A stretch of DNA of 64,000 nucleotides from Hysterangium stoloniferum (Eukaryota > Basidiomycota > Agaricomycetes > Hysterangiales > Hysterangiaceae), in NCBI GenBank assembly GCA_015178975.1, contig WHVD01000100.1:186001-250000 (forward strand). The letters are read 5' to 3'. The notes beneath the pieces were generated by a model, which saw nothing but the letters and a program-made list of their open reading frames with translations, was not told the DNA's origin and did not search any database. The position numbers and the translations under genes were made by a program. This document shows, one piece after another, positions 55,185 to 64,000 of this stretch (the first letter of the stretch is position 1; every line of letters starts with the position of its first letter).

Positions 55185-55701
55185 TGTCACAAATCGAATT
55201 TTACTCAATAAAGTTGAATAAACAATCGAAGAATATTCAACAATATTGAATAAAGATGCCTCATTCGACGAAGTATTAATTTGTCCTGTTGATAAAGCAT
55301 GAGGCAAAGATAGGACACAGAGGCTCATGAATAAATAAGTCAAAGAAGGACTCAGAAAAGTTTGATGGTTATGTAATACAGTAATAATATAATATAATAC
55401 AGGTTTTCTGACTGACTTCCTTCATTCCTATCATTGCCCTTATATACTATATATCATTTACCTATGATGATAATATGATATCAAAGTGAAATCATCAACG
55501 ACATCAACCTGAGACAAGTTGAAGATATTGTCGAAGAATAGTCAAGTTGGAAGTCAAGTTGGAAGTTGAGTTGAGTTGAGTTGGAAGTTGAGTTGGAAGT
55601 TGAGTTGGAAGTTGAGTCGGAAAGTTGAAGGAATGTCAAAGAAATGTCAAAGAAATATTAAATTGAATATTATCTAAAATTGAGTTTGTACATTCGTGAC
55701 A
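55185..55701. mobile_element. Solo LTR of an unrelated family inside the hAT fragment
   Basis: 517 bp, TGTCACAAATCG...CATTCGTGACA, with TSD ATGTC (55180-55184 and 55702-55706). It contains AT-rich promoter-like sequence (TTATATACTATATAT near 55440) and a GTTGAGTTGGAA tandem repeat at about 55550-55620. No other member is in the window. Orientation is not certain; the TATA-like sequence suggests plus. Confidence 0.88.
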
Positions 55702-55978
55702 ATGTCCTTCTAAATGTATCAATCACTGCAACATTTGAGTGTAAGGGGAAAGGTAAGGATACTTACTTGCACAGGCAACATACTCAGGCAGAAACAAAGT
55801 GAGGTCTTCACATAGTACCTAATCTGCACATCATCTGACCCACTATCTTGAAGGGCTGTGCTTGTGCACTGGGTATCTGAAAGCCTATGACCATTTGAGA
55901 TTGTGAAGGATCAGGCATTCCAATGTTTAATGAAGACTGGAAGACCAGAATACTATTTACCACATCCCACAACTATCT
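55702..55978 (+). pseudogene. hAT transposase fragment (continued)
   Basis: The hAT frame resumes after the solo LTR: SITATFECKGKGKDTYLHRQHTQAET, then near 55866-55975 VSESL...PFEIVKDQAFQCLMKTGRPEYYLPHPTTIS, a segment typical of the start of fungal hAT catalytic domains. Broken, and truncated on the right by an LTR3 fragment; the RNase H-like core is absent. Confidence 0.78.
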
Positions 55979-56223
55979 CATGTGACTATATCCATGCTAC
56001 TCTGTTTATTCAACTTTCTTGTTATTTCCTTAAACACTTGAGTAGTTGCTCATAATTGAACTTCAAAGTCAATTCTCTTTTATTCGTCATAGCTATCTAT
56101 TCTACTTAGGATAGCTAATTCTCTTAACCATATTGAACTACATAGTCAATATGTGTTTGGCCTGTATTAGACTTAGATAGTCAATACATTGTTGTGTCGT
56201 ACCTAAACGGTCAATATTCTTCC
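55979..56223 (+). repeat. LTR3 fragment, reversed
   Basis: About 245 bp matching, in reverse complement, the first part of the LTR at 58511-58912. It keeps several inverted-repeat modules, notably 56129-56153 with perfect 7-bp arms CATATTG and CAATATG. Confidence 0.75.
56129..56153. other. Inverted-repeat module in the reversed LTR3 fragment
   Basis: Perfect arms CATATTG and CAATATG around A, ACT, a 4-nt loop and AGT. The unpaired base is on the left because the fragment is reversed. The corresponding module at 58619-58639 has different outer pairs, so both sides of the stem have changed together. Confidence 0.8.
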
Positions 56224-56864
56224 TGTGAAGAGTCGATAGATTCTGACCACTCAATGTATGAAGAATAGTATTTATTCAACTACTATTATTAAGTATTGAC
56301 CGTTCTGTACAATACTGTAGATTACTAGACTGATAGTACTAGTAAAAGATGCACTACACGTCACAAGAGCAACTGTACAGTTGCTCGTGACGATAAGGAC
56401 TGGAGAAAAGAAGAGTTGACCTTTACGGTACAACTTGTAGCTAGAAGTAAGAAAGATAATCAGCAAAAGACTGAATATCAAAGGTAGAGATATAGCAGCG
56501 TGAATCGACTAGAGTGTTGACAAGTGCAAAGACTTGAGAGTGGGACTCGACCTTCACGGTTTGAGTCCAAAGATTACTAGTACGCAAGAAGTTGCTACCT
56601 TTATAAGTAGCTGAGACATTACCCTTGACACCTCTCGCTATTCGATGTCTGGGTCATTACGAGGTGGTGTCTGCTGGGTAAAAAGGTGTCTGTCTTTTGG
56701 CGCCGAGAGCGCCCATAGGTATACACAAGACTTTGAACTAAGAAATACGGGTATGCTCGAAGGATAAAGAGAATTAAAGAAAAAGAATAGAAACTAGATA
56801 ATAAAGTACTATAATATGCATATTATTCCACTGTCCAATCATGCATATATGCATACCCTTCACA
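56224..56864 (-). repeat. 3' LTR of a third Gypsy-B copy
   Basis: 641 bp of the 645-bp subfamily, followed by the G-rich polypurine tract (GTGCCCCCCAGT) and the accessory region, so it is a 3' LTR on the minus strand. Its left flank is CTTCC; no partner TSD was found in the window. Confidence 0.88.
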
Positions 56865-58510
56865 GTGCCCCCCAGTTCGAAGGGATGTGCTATACAAGGT
56901 GTCGAAGAGCATCTGGGACACCGCCCCAAGCTTCCTGTGAGGATCCCCCAAGGTCCAAAATGATGTTTCCCCATCATTCCCTTTTTACTCTGAAGGATTC
57001 GGCTATTCTTGCCTGAGCCAAATCACTAGAATTCCTGTACAAGGAGTCGGCCCATCATCTGTAGGCTTTCTCTCTGCAACGAATGACTGCGCAGACACTA
57101 ACCAGCAGAGCGGAAATCCGCGCGAGAAGAGGAGCATTGGGGAGGGGAAACGAAGACGCGGGTAGCGGGGCAGGAATGTGTGGCTGTGTAGTGGTCTCTG
57201 TGGGAGGTGTCAGGACGAGGGCCTCGAGTAAATCTACGAAGCCAGCAATAGAGAGGACACTCACTGAGTCTGGGGGCAGACGGTGAGGCTCCACTATGAT
57301 GTGCCGGAACATAGAGAGTTTAATCTCCTGAGCTGCTCGCGCAAAGTTCTTCCCCTCTGCGAGATCCTCGAAGGAGAGATAGAAATCCTCCATTATCTCC
57401 GACAATGGAGCAAGACCGCGACAACCCTTAAGGCTCCCGTGAAGGACCGGTTGCTGAAGTACCAGCACTAGCTGTGATAGTACCCTTCTGACAGGAAACT
57501 GTTTGGAAGGGTAGTTGACAGCTACTCGCATCCAGAAAGTGGTGGATATGAGCTCAGTGGGGGGAAGCGGGCTGTCGGGGATGGGAATAGGGGATCGCTC
57601 TCGGAGAGGAGTGGTGGCCTTCTGCATCTCCTTCGCCTTTCTGCTTGTCATGGGAATGATGACGTCCAGTGTAAAAGGGTCCAAATCGACATCCATTTGC
57701 TCTTGTGGAAGGTCGTGGATAGGGCTACCTAAGGACACGCAATATGAATATGGAGAGTCGGGAGGGATACCTGGTGACGGTGGAAGTGGGGTTGGGACTG
57801 GTACAGCTTTCGGGGAGGGAGAGAGACAAGGCACCAGAATCGGGGCTGAGGGAGTGTGTGCCGGGAGGAGGATGGGAGGGGGCTCAACGTTGGCGAAAGG
57901 CGTGGGACTGGAATCGGGGAAGGTTCGCGTTGGGCTGAGGGAGTGTGTGCCGGGTGGAGGATGGGAGGGGGCCTCGACATCCTAAGTGAGGTAGGGACCG
58001 GTACAGCTTTTGGGGAGGGAGGTAGACGAGGCGTTAGAATCGGGGCTGAGGGAGTGTGTGCTGGGTGGAGGATGGGAAGGGGCCTCAACGTTGGCGAAAG
58101 ATGTGGGACTGGAATCGTAGAAGGTTCATGTTCCTGTGATGGTTGACTAGGGCGATGACCCCTCCATACTTTGGATGACGGTTTCCGTGTTTCTCTTCAG
58201 TTGGGGTCGCTGGTTACGAAGCGAACTTTCGATGGGAGGAGGAACCCTTTGTCCAGATATCGGATGCTGTATGCACCATTCCTATTCTTGTCTTCCTCCT
58301 CATCCTCATCCGAGGAAAAATCAATTGGTCCCGTATGGTATCCCTTTTCTCGCTGGGGCAACGCTTGACCGACCCCTCGGGTAAGAATTATTCATTGCAA
58401 CTTAATACGTCGAAGTAGTTCCCAGTCATAAAAGATGGTACCCTCCTTTTCCTTCCAGCTCTTGGTTCCCGTCGTCCTAATGCAAGGCGTCCCACCCTCG
58501 CTATCATCAG
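56865..58510 (-). pseudogene. Accessory ORF region of a third Gypsy-B copy (fossil)
   Basis: Colinear with the C-terminal and Pro/Ser-rich parts of 11145-13790. The PPSPKAVPVPT-like repeats are present in a different number. Cut at 58510 by LTR3. Confidence 0.75.
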
Positions 58511-58912
58511 TGTGAAGAGTGATAGAAGTTCTAACCGTTCTATATACGAAGAATATCGACCGTTTAGGTACGATACCATGATGTATTGACTGTCTAAGTC
58601 TAATACAGACTGAACACGTATTGACTACTTAGTTCAATATGGTAGAGAGGAGTAGCTATCTAAAGTAAGGTAGATAGCTAGAACGAATACGTAGAATCAA
58701 CTGTTAAGTGCGATTCTGGATGACTGCTCGAGTGCAAGTAGAGTAGTTAGAGAGTCAAATAATAGAGTAGCGTGGATGTAGTCCATGCGGGTTGAGATAA
58801 GGATTGAGTTTCGACTGGTACAGTTCAAAACTCAGATTGAATGAGTAGCTAAAGCCCGTCTGTGACGGTCGAGATGATACACCAATCACACCTTACAGGA
58901 CACTAACAGGTG
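58511..58912 (-). repeat. LTR3, truncated LTR of a third Gypsy-B-like subfamily
   Basis: Begins TGTGAAGAGTGATAG and shares the first 60 bases with the 475-bp subfamily before diverging. It holds inverted-repeat modules at 58554-58575, 58583-58606, 58619-58639 and 58805-58834, and a perfect 10-bp stem (TAGCTATCTA and TAGATAGCTA) near 58652-58679. It is cut on the right by the next LTR. Confidence 0.75.
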
Positions 58913-59554
58913 TGTGAAGAGTCGATAGATTCTGACCATTTGATATACGAAGAATAGTGTTTATTCAACTACTATTAGCAGGTATTGACCGTACAGTACA
59001 ATACCGTAGATTACTAGACAAGCAGTACTAGTAAGAAGACACGCTATGCATCACAAGAGCAACTGTACAGTTGCTCTTGACGGCTTGAATGAAATAATGA
59101 AAGAGTTGACCTTCACGGTACAACTCGTAGCTAGATGTAAAATAGATAATCAACGCGAAGCTGAATATCTAGAGTAAAGAGATAGTAGCGCGAGTCGACT
59201 ATAATGTCGACTAGCGCAAAGACCTTAGAGTGGAACTCAACCTTCGCAGTTCGAGTCCAAAGTACATTAGTATGCGAGAGAATACTACCTTTATAGGTAG
59301 TTGAGATGTTACCCTTGACACCTCTCGCTATTCGACGTCTGGGTCGTTTACGAGGTGGTGTCTGCTGGGTAAAAGTGTCTATCGTTTTGGCACTGAGAGC
59401 GCCCATACGTATACACAAAGCTTCGAACTACAAAATAAGGGTATGCTCGAAATATAGAAAGAATGTAAAGAAAGAAATAAAAGATAAATAATAAAGTACT
59501 ATAATCCAACTAATATTCCTTAGTCCAATTATGCATATATGCATACCCTTCACA
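58913..59554 (-). repeat. Gypsy-B LTR, 645-bp subfamily, with mismatched flanks
   Basis: 642 bp with intact TG...CA ends. The left flank is LTR3 (AGGTG) and the right flank is Gypsy-B pol (CCATT), so there is no TSD. It probably marks a recombination junction. Confidence 0.85.
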
Positions 59555-62540
59555 CCATTGCAGAGCTGCATGGTCCGTAATGAGTAGAACATGTTCACCT
59601 TCAATGAAGGGTTGGAAGTGGACTAGTCCCTCCTTTGCTGCTAACGCTTCCCATTCAGTGGCAGAATAGTTACGTTCAGTGCTTTTCAGTGTGTGACTCC
59701 AATATGCAATGACTTGTTCAACGGTAACTTCGGTCACCTCAAAAGTGGGTCCCCATGAATCCGACCACTCAATCTCAGGCTGTTTGGTTTTGTACCAATT
59801 AACAAAGGATGGCACATCCTGCACACGGTCAAAAGCTAACTTGGCTTGGGCATAGATTTTAGTGTCCATCAAGTCTCCTAAAGCCATCTTCTGGACTTGT
59901 TGGAGACAACAACCTAAGGCAAAATCCGAAGCGTCCATATACAATCGATAGGGCATCCCACTAACTGGATGTCCCAGCACTGGTGCTGATCCTAGTGCGG
60001 TTTTAACATCCTCATAAGCTCAGACATGTTCAGCGGTCCACGTCCAGGGTGTTCCCTTTTTTAGAAGCGAGAATAAAGGGGACACCATCCATGAATAGAA
60101 TGGTATATACGCCGAAAAGTAAAGGACCATTCCAAGGAACCATTGTAGTTCAGAAACCTTAGTGGGTGGGGCCAGTTCCAATATAGCGCGAACTTTCTCT
60201 TGATGGGTCAAAAAACCCAACCTGGATACTTTATGACCCAACAACAAGATTGAATTATATCTGATAAAACACTTCTTGGGAGAGAGAGTGATGCCAGCCA
60301 AAGCGATAGCACCAAGCACCTGATTCAGGTGAAGCAAATGATCATCCCAGTTCTTAGAGAATATGACTATGTCATCGATGTAGACTAAACAAAAAATCCA
60401 CAAGTAGGGTGCTAAAACTGTTTGCATGACGCGCTGAAATGTGGAGGGGCCGTTTCTGAGCCCGAACGGCATCCTTTTAAATTGCCACAGCCCTCTATGA
60501 GATCTGAAGGCTGTTTTGGGCTTATCGTCCTCCAGCATTCCTAATTGAGTAAACCCAGCTAGTGCGTCAAAAGAAGAGAGAACATTTGATCCCGACAGCA
60601 CTTGCATGATCTCCGATTGACATGGTAAAGGGAATTCGTCTGGAACAGTGAGATGATTAAGTTTCCCATAGTCGATGACCACCCGCGGTTTACCATTGCG
60701 ATATACTACAAAGGCTGGTGCCCCCCAGGGGCTTTTAGATGGCTCAATGACACCCTGTTCGAACCAGGTATCCATTTGCTCATCTATAACTCTCCTATTG
60801 GCAGGGGACGAAGGGAACATAGGCATGGATACGGGCTGGGCGCCCTCTTTCAAGGGGACAGGGACTCTACATTCCACTTGCCCTAACCCTCCATCGACTC
60901 CGAAAGCCTTAACGTTCTCAGTCAAAACTGATCTGAGACATGGCAGGACCTCCGTTGGTATATCTGGTCCCAAGTTGACTAGCTTGTGAAGATCCTCTGA
61001 AGCAAATTTCTCATTATCAGCCACCGCAGCCATCTTAGGACCAGGCAGTTCGAAATTGTCTGCAATCTCTGGTTCAACAGGTGGCTTAGGCCTCTCTGAG
61101 GCGAATTGACGGTCCTCCTCAAGTTGAGAGAGACTTTCAATAATGTGTGCGATCTTGGTCGTGCCTGCTGCCTGTGAAGAGTGGCGGAAGTTCTGACCGT
61201 TCTATATATGAATAAATGAGTAGAAAGGAAGGATATTGACCTATTCGATGCAATATAAGAGAAAGTGAGAGAAGGAGCACGAGATGACGAAGGAGTCAAC
61301 GAGTGCAATGGTTCGAGTGGAGGCCTCAACTGTTACAGTTCGAGGCCAGAAGTGTTAGATAGTTCAGATATTGCTACCTATGTAGTAGCTGACACGTTAC
61401 CCTGATCACCGCTCGTAGTAGACCTAGTTTATGTCTTACGAGTGGTGGTTCTTGGGTTAAAGTGTGTCTGTGTTCTAATTGGTGCCAAGTGCACCCACAA
61501 GTATACACAATGCTTCGAACTAATGAAATGATGGAATATTCGAAGAATATAAAAGATAGATAAATATGAATAGAATGTGTAAAATATAAATAAAATAAAA
61601 GGAGTGTTTTACCACAATGAAACTGTGGTAAAAGCATACTCCTCACACTGCCATTAAACCTTTCTCCTTAAGTGACCTGGGCTTGTGAGCCCAATGAGCG
61701 GGGTCATGGATTATCCCTATTTTCTCCCCTTGTCGGATAGTCTTAGGGGTTAGCGATGGATTGGCTAAGGGTACTGCCGCACTATTCCTTGAAATTGCCG
61801 TGATTGGTGTGGCTAATATAGAACCGTCCTCATTTTGCAATACAATTCCTTCAACAATCCACTCCTCACCCTTTAGATCTTCAACAAAAATGGGCACTAG
61901 TCTGGCTGACTCTGGATCAATAGTGCAATCCTCCAAGGCTTGTGCGACTCTTTCAGTATGCACGCCTTTATCGGGGAGAGAGGTGAGCTTGGGTTGCTCC
62001 TTCTCATACTTCCCGAAAGGGGCCTTATTGACGGTGAAGGTCAAAGGTTGAGGTTCCTTAGAAGAACTGGCTGGAATAAAACCCTGTCATCCCAGGAGAA
62101 TAAATCTAGATCCCAACGGCTGATCTCTTAGAGTACCAATTTCGTAATTAATATGGAAGTCTTCTCCTAAAAGAATTGGCACCGTCATTCCTCTAACAAC
62201 ATAAGTTTCCACCGCGAACTTCAGTAACGTTCCACTTTTGTCCTCCAGGTAAATAGGAATATTAACATATCCGATAACCTTAGCGTTACCCGTGAGCTGG
62301 ATTAGACGTAACTTGAGTCCTTGTTTCAACTTATATACGCCCTGCAGCCCCTTGTAGAATTCCTCCGATATAAGGGAAAGATCCACTCCCATGTCCATTC
62401 AGACTTTAACGTGTTCGGGTGAATTGGGAGTTCCTACATGACCGAAAACATGGAGTGCTGCAACTCCTATGCTAGAGTAACCACTGGGGGGATCCCGTTT
62501 TCGATAAAGGATCATAGTATCCTCCTTCATCAGTCGACTG
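59555..62540 (-). pseudogene. Pol fragment of a further Gypsy-B copy (fossil)
   Basis: Covers RNase H, reverse transcriptase and protease (RMPFGLRNGPSTFQ, CLVYIDDIVIFSKNW), colinear with 16040-18540 of the outer copy. It is split by the solo LTR at 61173-61647 and ends abruptly in LTR3 sequence at 62540. A few breaks. Confidence 0.88.
61173..61647 (-). mobile_element. Solo LTR, 475-bp subfamily, in the pol fragment
   Basis: 475 bp with TSD CTGCC (61168-61172 and 61648-61652). The pol sequence reads directly across the site. Confidence 0.94.
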
Positions 62541-62932
62541 AAGTCAAATCACAGAGTAGTGCAGATGTAGTCCGCATAGATTGAGATAAAGGTGGAGTTT
62601 TGACTAGTATAGTTCGAAACTCTGATTGCGTAGATAGTCAAAGCCCATCTGTGATGGTCAAGACGATACCCCAATCGCAACTTACAGGACACTAACTAGT
62701 GTCTGGGTAAGTTGTAGTTGTGGGGTAAAAGTGTCTGAGTTCTAACTATGGGTGCTAGAATACATAAGTCTGGCATGTATGTGCCCACAAGAGTCGATGT
62801 ACCACATACATAGGTCGTCGAACTAATTACAAGTGTATAATAAAATAGAGAGAAAGTAGAAATAATAATGGAAATATAGTATGAGCTCATCCAGACTATA
62901 TTTCCTGAGTATATTTTGCTGTATCTCTCACA
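62541..62932 (-). repeat. LTR3 fragment (right part)
   Basis: Matches 58757-58912 and then extends into the rest of the LTR, which includes a block with TGTGCCCACAAG similar to the other subfamilies. The end is uncertain; CTCTCACA at 62925-62932 is a candidate. Module at 62595-62622, with arms GAGTTTTG and CGAAACTC. Confidence 0.6.
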
Positions 62933-63181
62933 ACCAGACAACCCACCAGGACCTGGACTCCACCCTATATACACCCGACTCTCTGTATCTCACAGACCAG
63001 TCACCAGACTCTGACCGGACTCCTGGAACCCCTCTAACAGAGCATAGAACCCTGCTCTCGTTATGGTCAAACAGTCTGTCATGTGTCTCATGTACCAGTC
63101 ATCGGACTCCACCGGACTCCGAACTCCACCCTATATACACCCAACACTCTGTATCTCATGGACCAGTCATCGGACCCTGAC
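62933..63181. repeat. Region with an imperfect 166-bp duplication carrying TATA-like boxes
   Basis: CACCCTATATACACCC and its surroundings (CTCTGTATCTCA, GACCAGTCA) occur at 62961 and again at 63127, 166 bp apart. On the minus strand each reads GGGTGTATATAGGGTG, a plausible TATA box. This may be the U3 of LTR3 or a separate repeat. No gene is seen. Confidence 0.55.
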
Positions 63182-63825
63182 TGTGAAGAGTCGATAGATT
63201 CTGACCGTTCGATATACGAAGAATAGTGTTTATTCAACTACTATTAGCAGGTATTGACCGTACAGTACAATACCGTAGATTACTAGACAAGCAGTACTAG
63301 TAAGAAGACACGCTACGCATCACAAGAGCAACTGTACAGTTGCTCTTGACGGCTAGAATGAAAGAATGAAAGAGTTGACCTTCACGGTACAACTCGTAGC
63401 TAGATGTAAAATAGATAATCAACGCAAAGCTGAATATCTAGAGTAAAGAGATAATAGCGCGAGTCGACTATAATGTCGACTAGCGCAAAGACCTTAGAGT
63501 GGAACTCAACCTTCGCGGTTCGAGTCCAAAGTACGTTAGTATGCGAGAGAATACTACCTTTATAGGTAGTTGAGACGTTACCCTTGACACCTCTCGCTAT
63601 TCGACGTCTGGGTCATTTATGAGGTGGTGTCTGCTGGGTAAAAAGTGTCTGTTGTTTTGGCACCGAGAGCGCCCATACGTATACACAAAGCTTCGAACTA
63701 CAAAATAAAGGTATGCTCGAAATATAGAAAGAATATAAAGAAAGAAAATAAAAGATAAATAATAAAGTACTATAATCCAACTATTATTCCTTAGTCCAAT
63801 TATGCATATATGCATACCCTTTACA
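63182..63825 (-). mobile_element. Solo LTR, 645-bp subfamily
   Basis: 644 bp with TSD CTGAC (63177-63181 and 63826-63830). It is well preserved, with a 26-bp palindrome at 63323-63348 and a module at 63372-63395 (arms GAGTTG and CAACTC). Other stems: GGTATTG/CAATACC at 63250-63274, TTACTAG/CTAGTAA at 63280-63303, AGTCGAC/GTCGACT at 63462-63481 and ACTACC/GGTAGT at 63553-63570. Confidence 0.94.
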
Positions 63826-63846
63826 CTGACCAGACTCCCCAGAACC

Positions 63847-64000
63847 TGTGAAGGGTATGCATATATGCATAATTGGACTAAGGAATAATAGTTGGATTAT
63901 AGTACTTTATTATTTACTTTTTATTTTCTTCATTTACATTCTTTCTATATTTCGAGCATACCCTTATTTTGTAGTTCGAAGCTTTGTGTATACGTATGGG
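63847..64000 (+). repeat. Gypsy-B LTR, 645-bp subfamily, reversed, cut by the window edge
   Basis: Begins TGTGAAGGGTATGCATATAT at 63847 and is the inverted counterpart of the right end of the solo LTR that ends 21 bp before it. The two form a head-to-head pair around CTGACCAGACTCCCCAGAACC-like spacer DNA. The element or solo LTR continues beyond the window. Confidence 0.85.

Overview
The window reads as a transposon-packed stretch of a filamentous fungal genome, most likely a basidiomycete (Agaricomycetes). The only host gene is the 3' end of a cytochrome P450 at the left edge (55-848), split by short introns. The chromodomain Ty3/gypsy elements, the Tc1-type transposon and the BED-finger hAT remnant fit that assignment. 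The species cannot be named from the sequence.

Almost everything from 2,001 to 64,000 is mobile DNA, and up to 54,301 it resolves into a Russian doll. Each layer is closed by a matching target-site duplication (TSD). A Tc1 transposon (2001-54299, TA) is split by an 'outer' Ty3/gypsy element here called Gypsy-B (3004-53061, GTAAT). The outer 3' LTR holds a young, whole-looking Gypsy-A (3045-10066, GAAGT) and a 473-bp solo LTR (10504-10976, GGCCC). Its accessory-ORF region holds another solo LTR (12539-13016, GTGGC). Its 5' LTR holds element D (46944-52859, GGTGG). Its gag holds a second, 'inner' Gypsy-B (20433-45362, CTGAG). The inner copy in turn carries a reversed solo LTR (22255-22893), a Gypsy-A-type solo LTR (23689-24408), a Gypsy-C solo LTR (43595-44489) and a non-autonomous element X (24937-37004). 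X contains a Gypsy-C element (26105-32817, CTGTG). The doll is at least five layers deep.

Right of the Tc1 (54,302-64,000) lie a hAT fragment interrupted by an unrelated 517-bp solo LTR, and a mosaic of Gypsy-B pieces: LTRs of three subfamilies (about 645 bp, about 475 bp and a third called LTR3), the accessory-ORF region and a pol fragment.

Four observations deserve attention. (1) The Gypsy-B-type LTRs are strings of short inverted repeats. One module, a 5-7-bp arm, ACC or ACT, a 4-5-nt loop, GGT or AGT, one unpaired base and the complementary arm, recurs with different but still complementary arms in all three LTR subfamilies. That looks like a covarying structural element. (2) Gypsy-A, Gypsy-C and element D show a Tf1-like self-priming signature: 10-11 nt just after the 5' LTR are exactly complementary to a site inside that LTR, while Gypsy-B has an ordinary TGG-type primer site. 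(3) Gypsy-B carries an unrecognised accessory coding region between pol and the 3' LTR, preceded by its own TATA-like stretch. (4) X and one LTR at 58.9 kb lack matching flanks, which points to recombination between neighbouring LTRs. No rRNA, tRNA, CRISPR array or intact host gene was seen.
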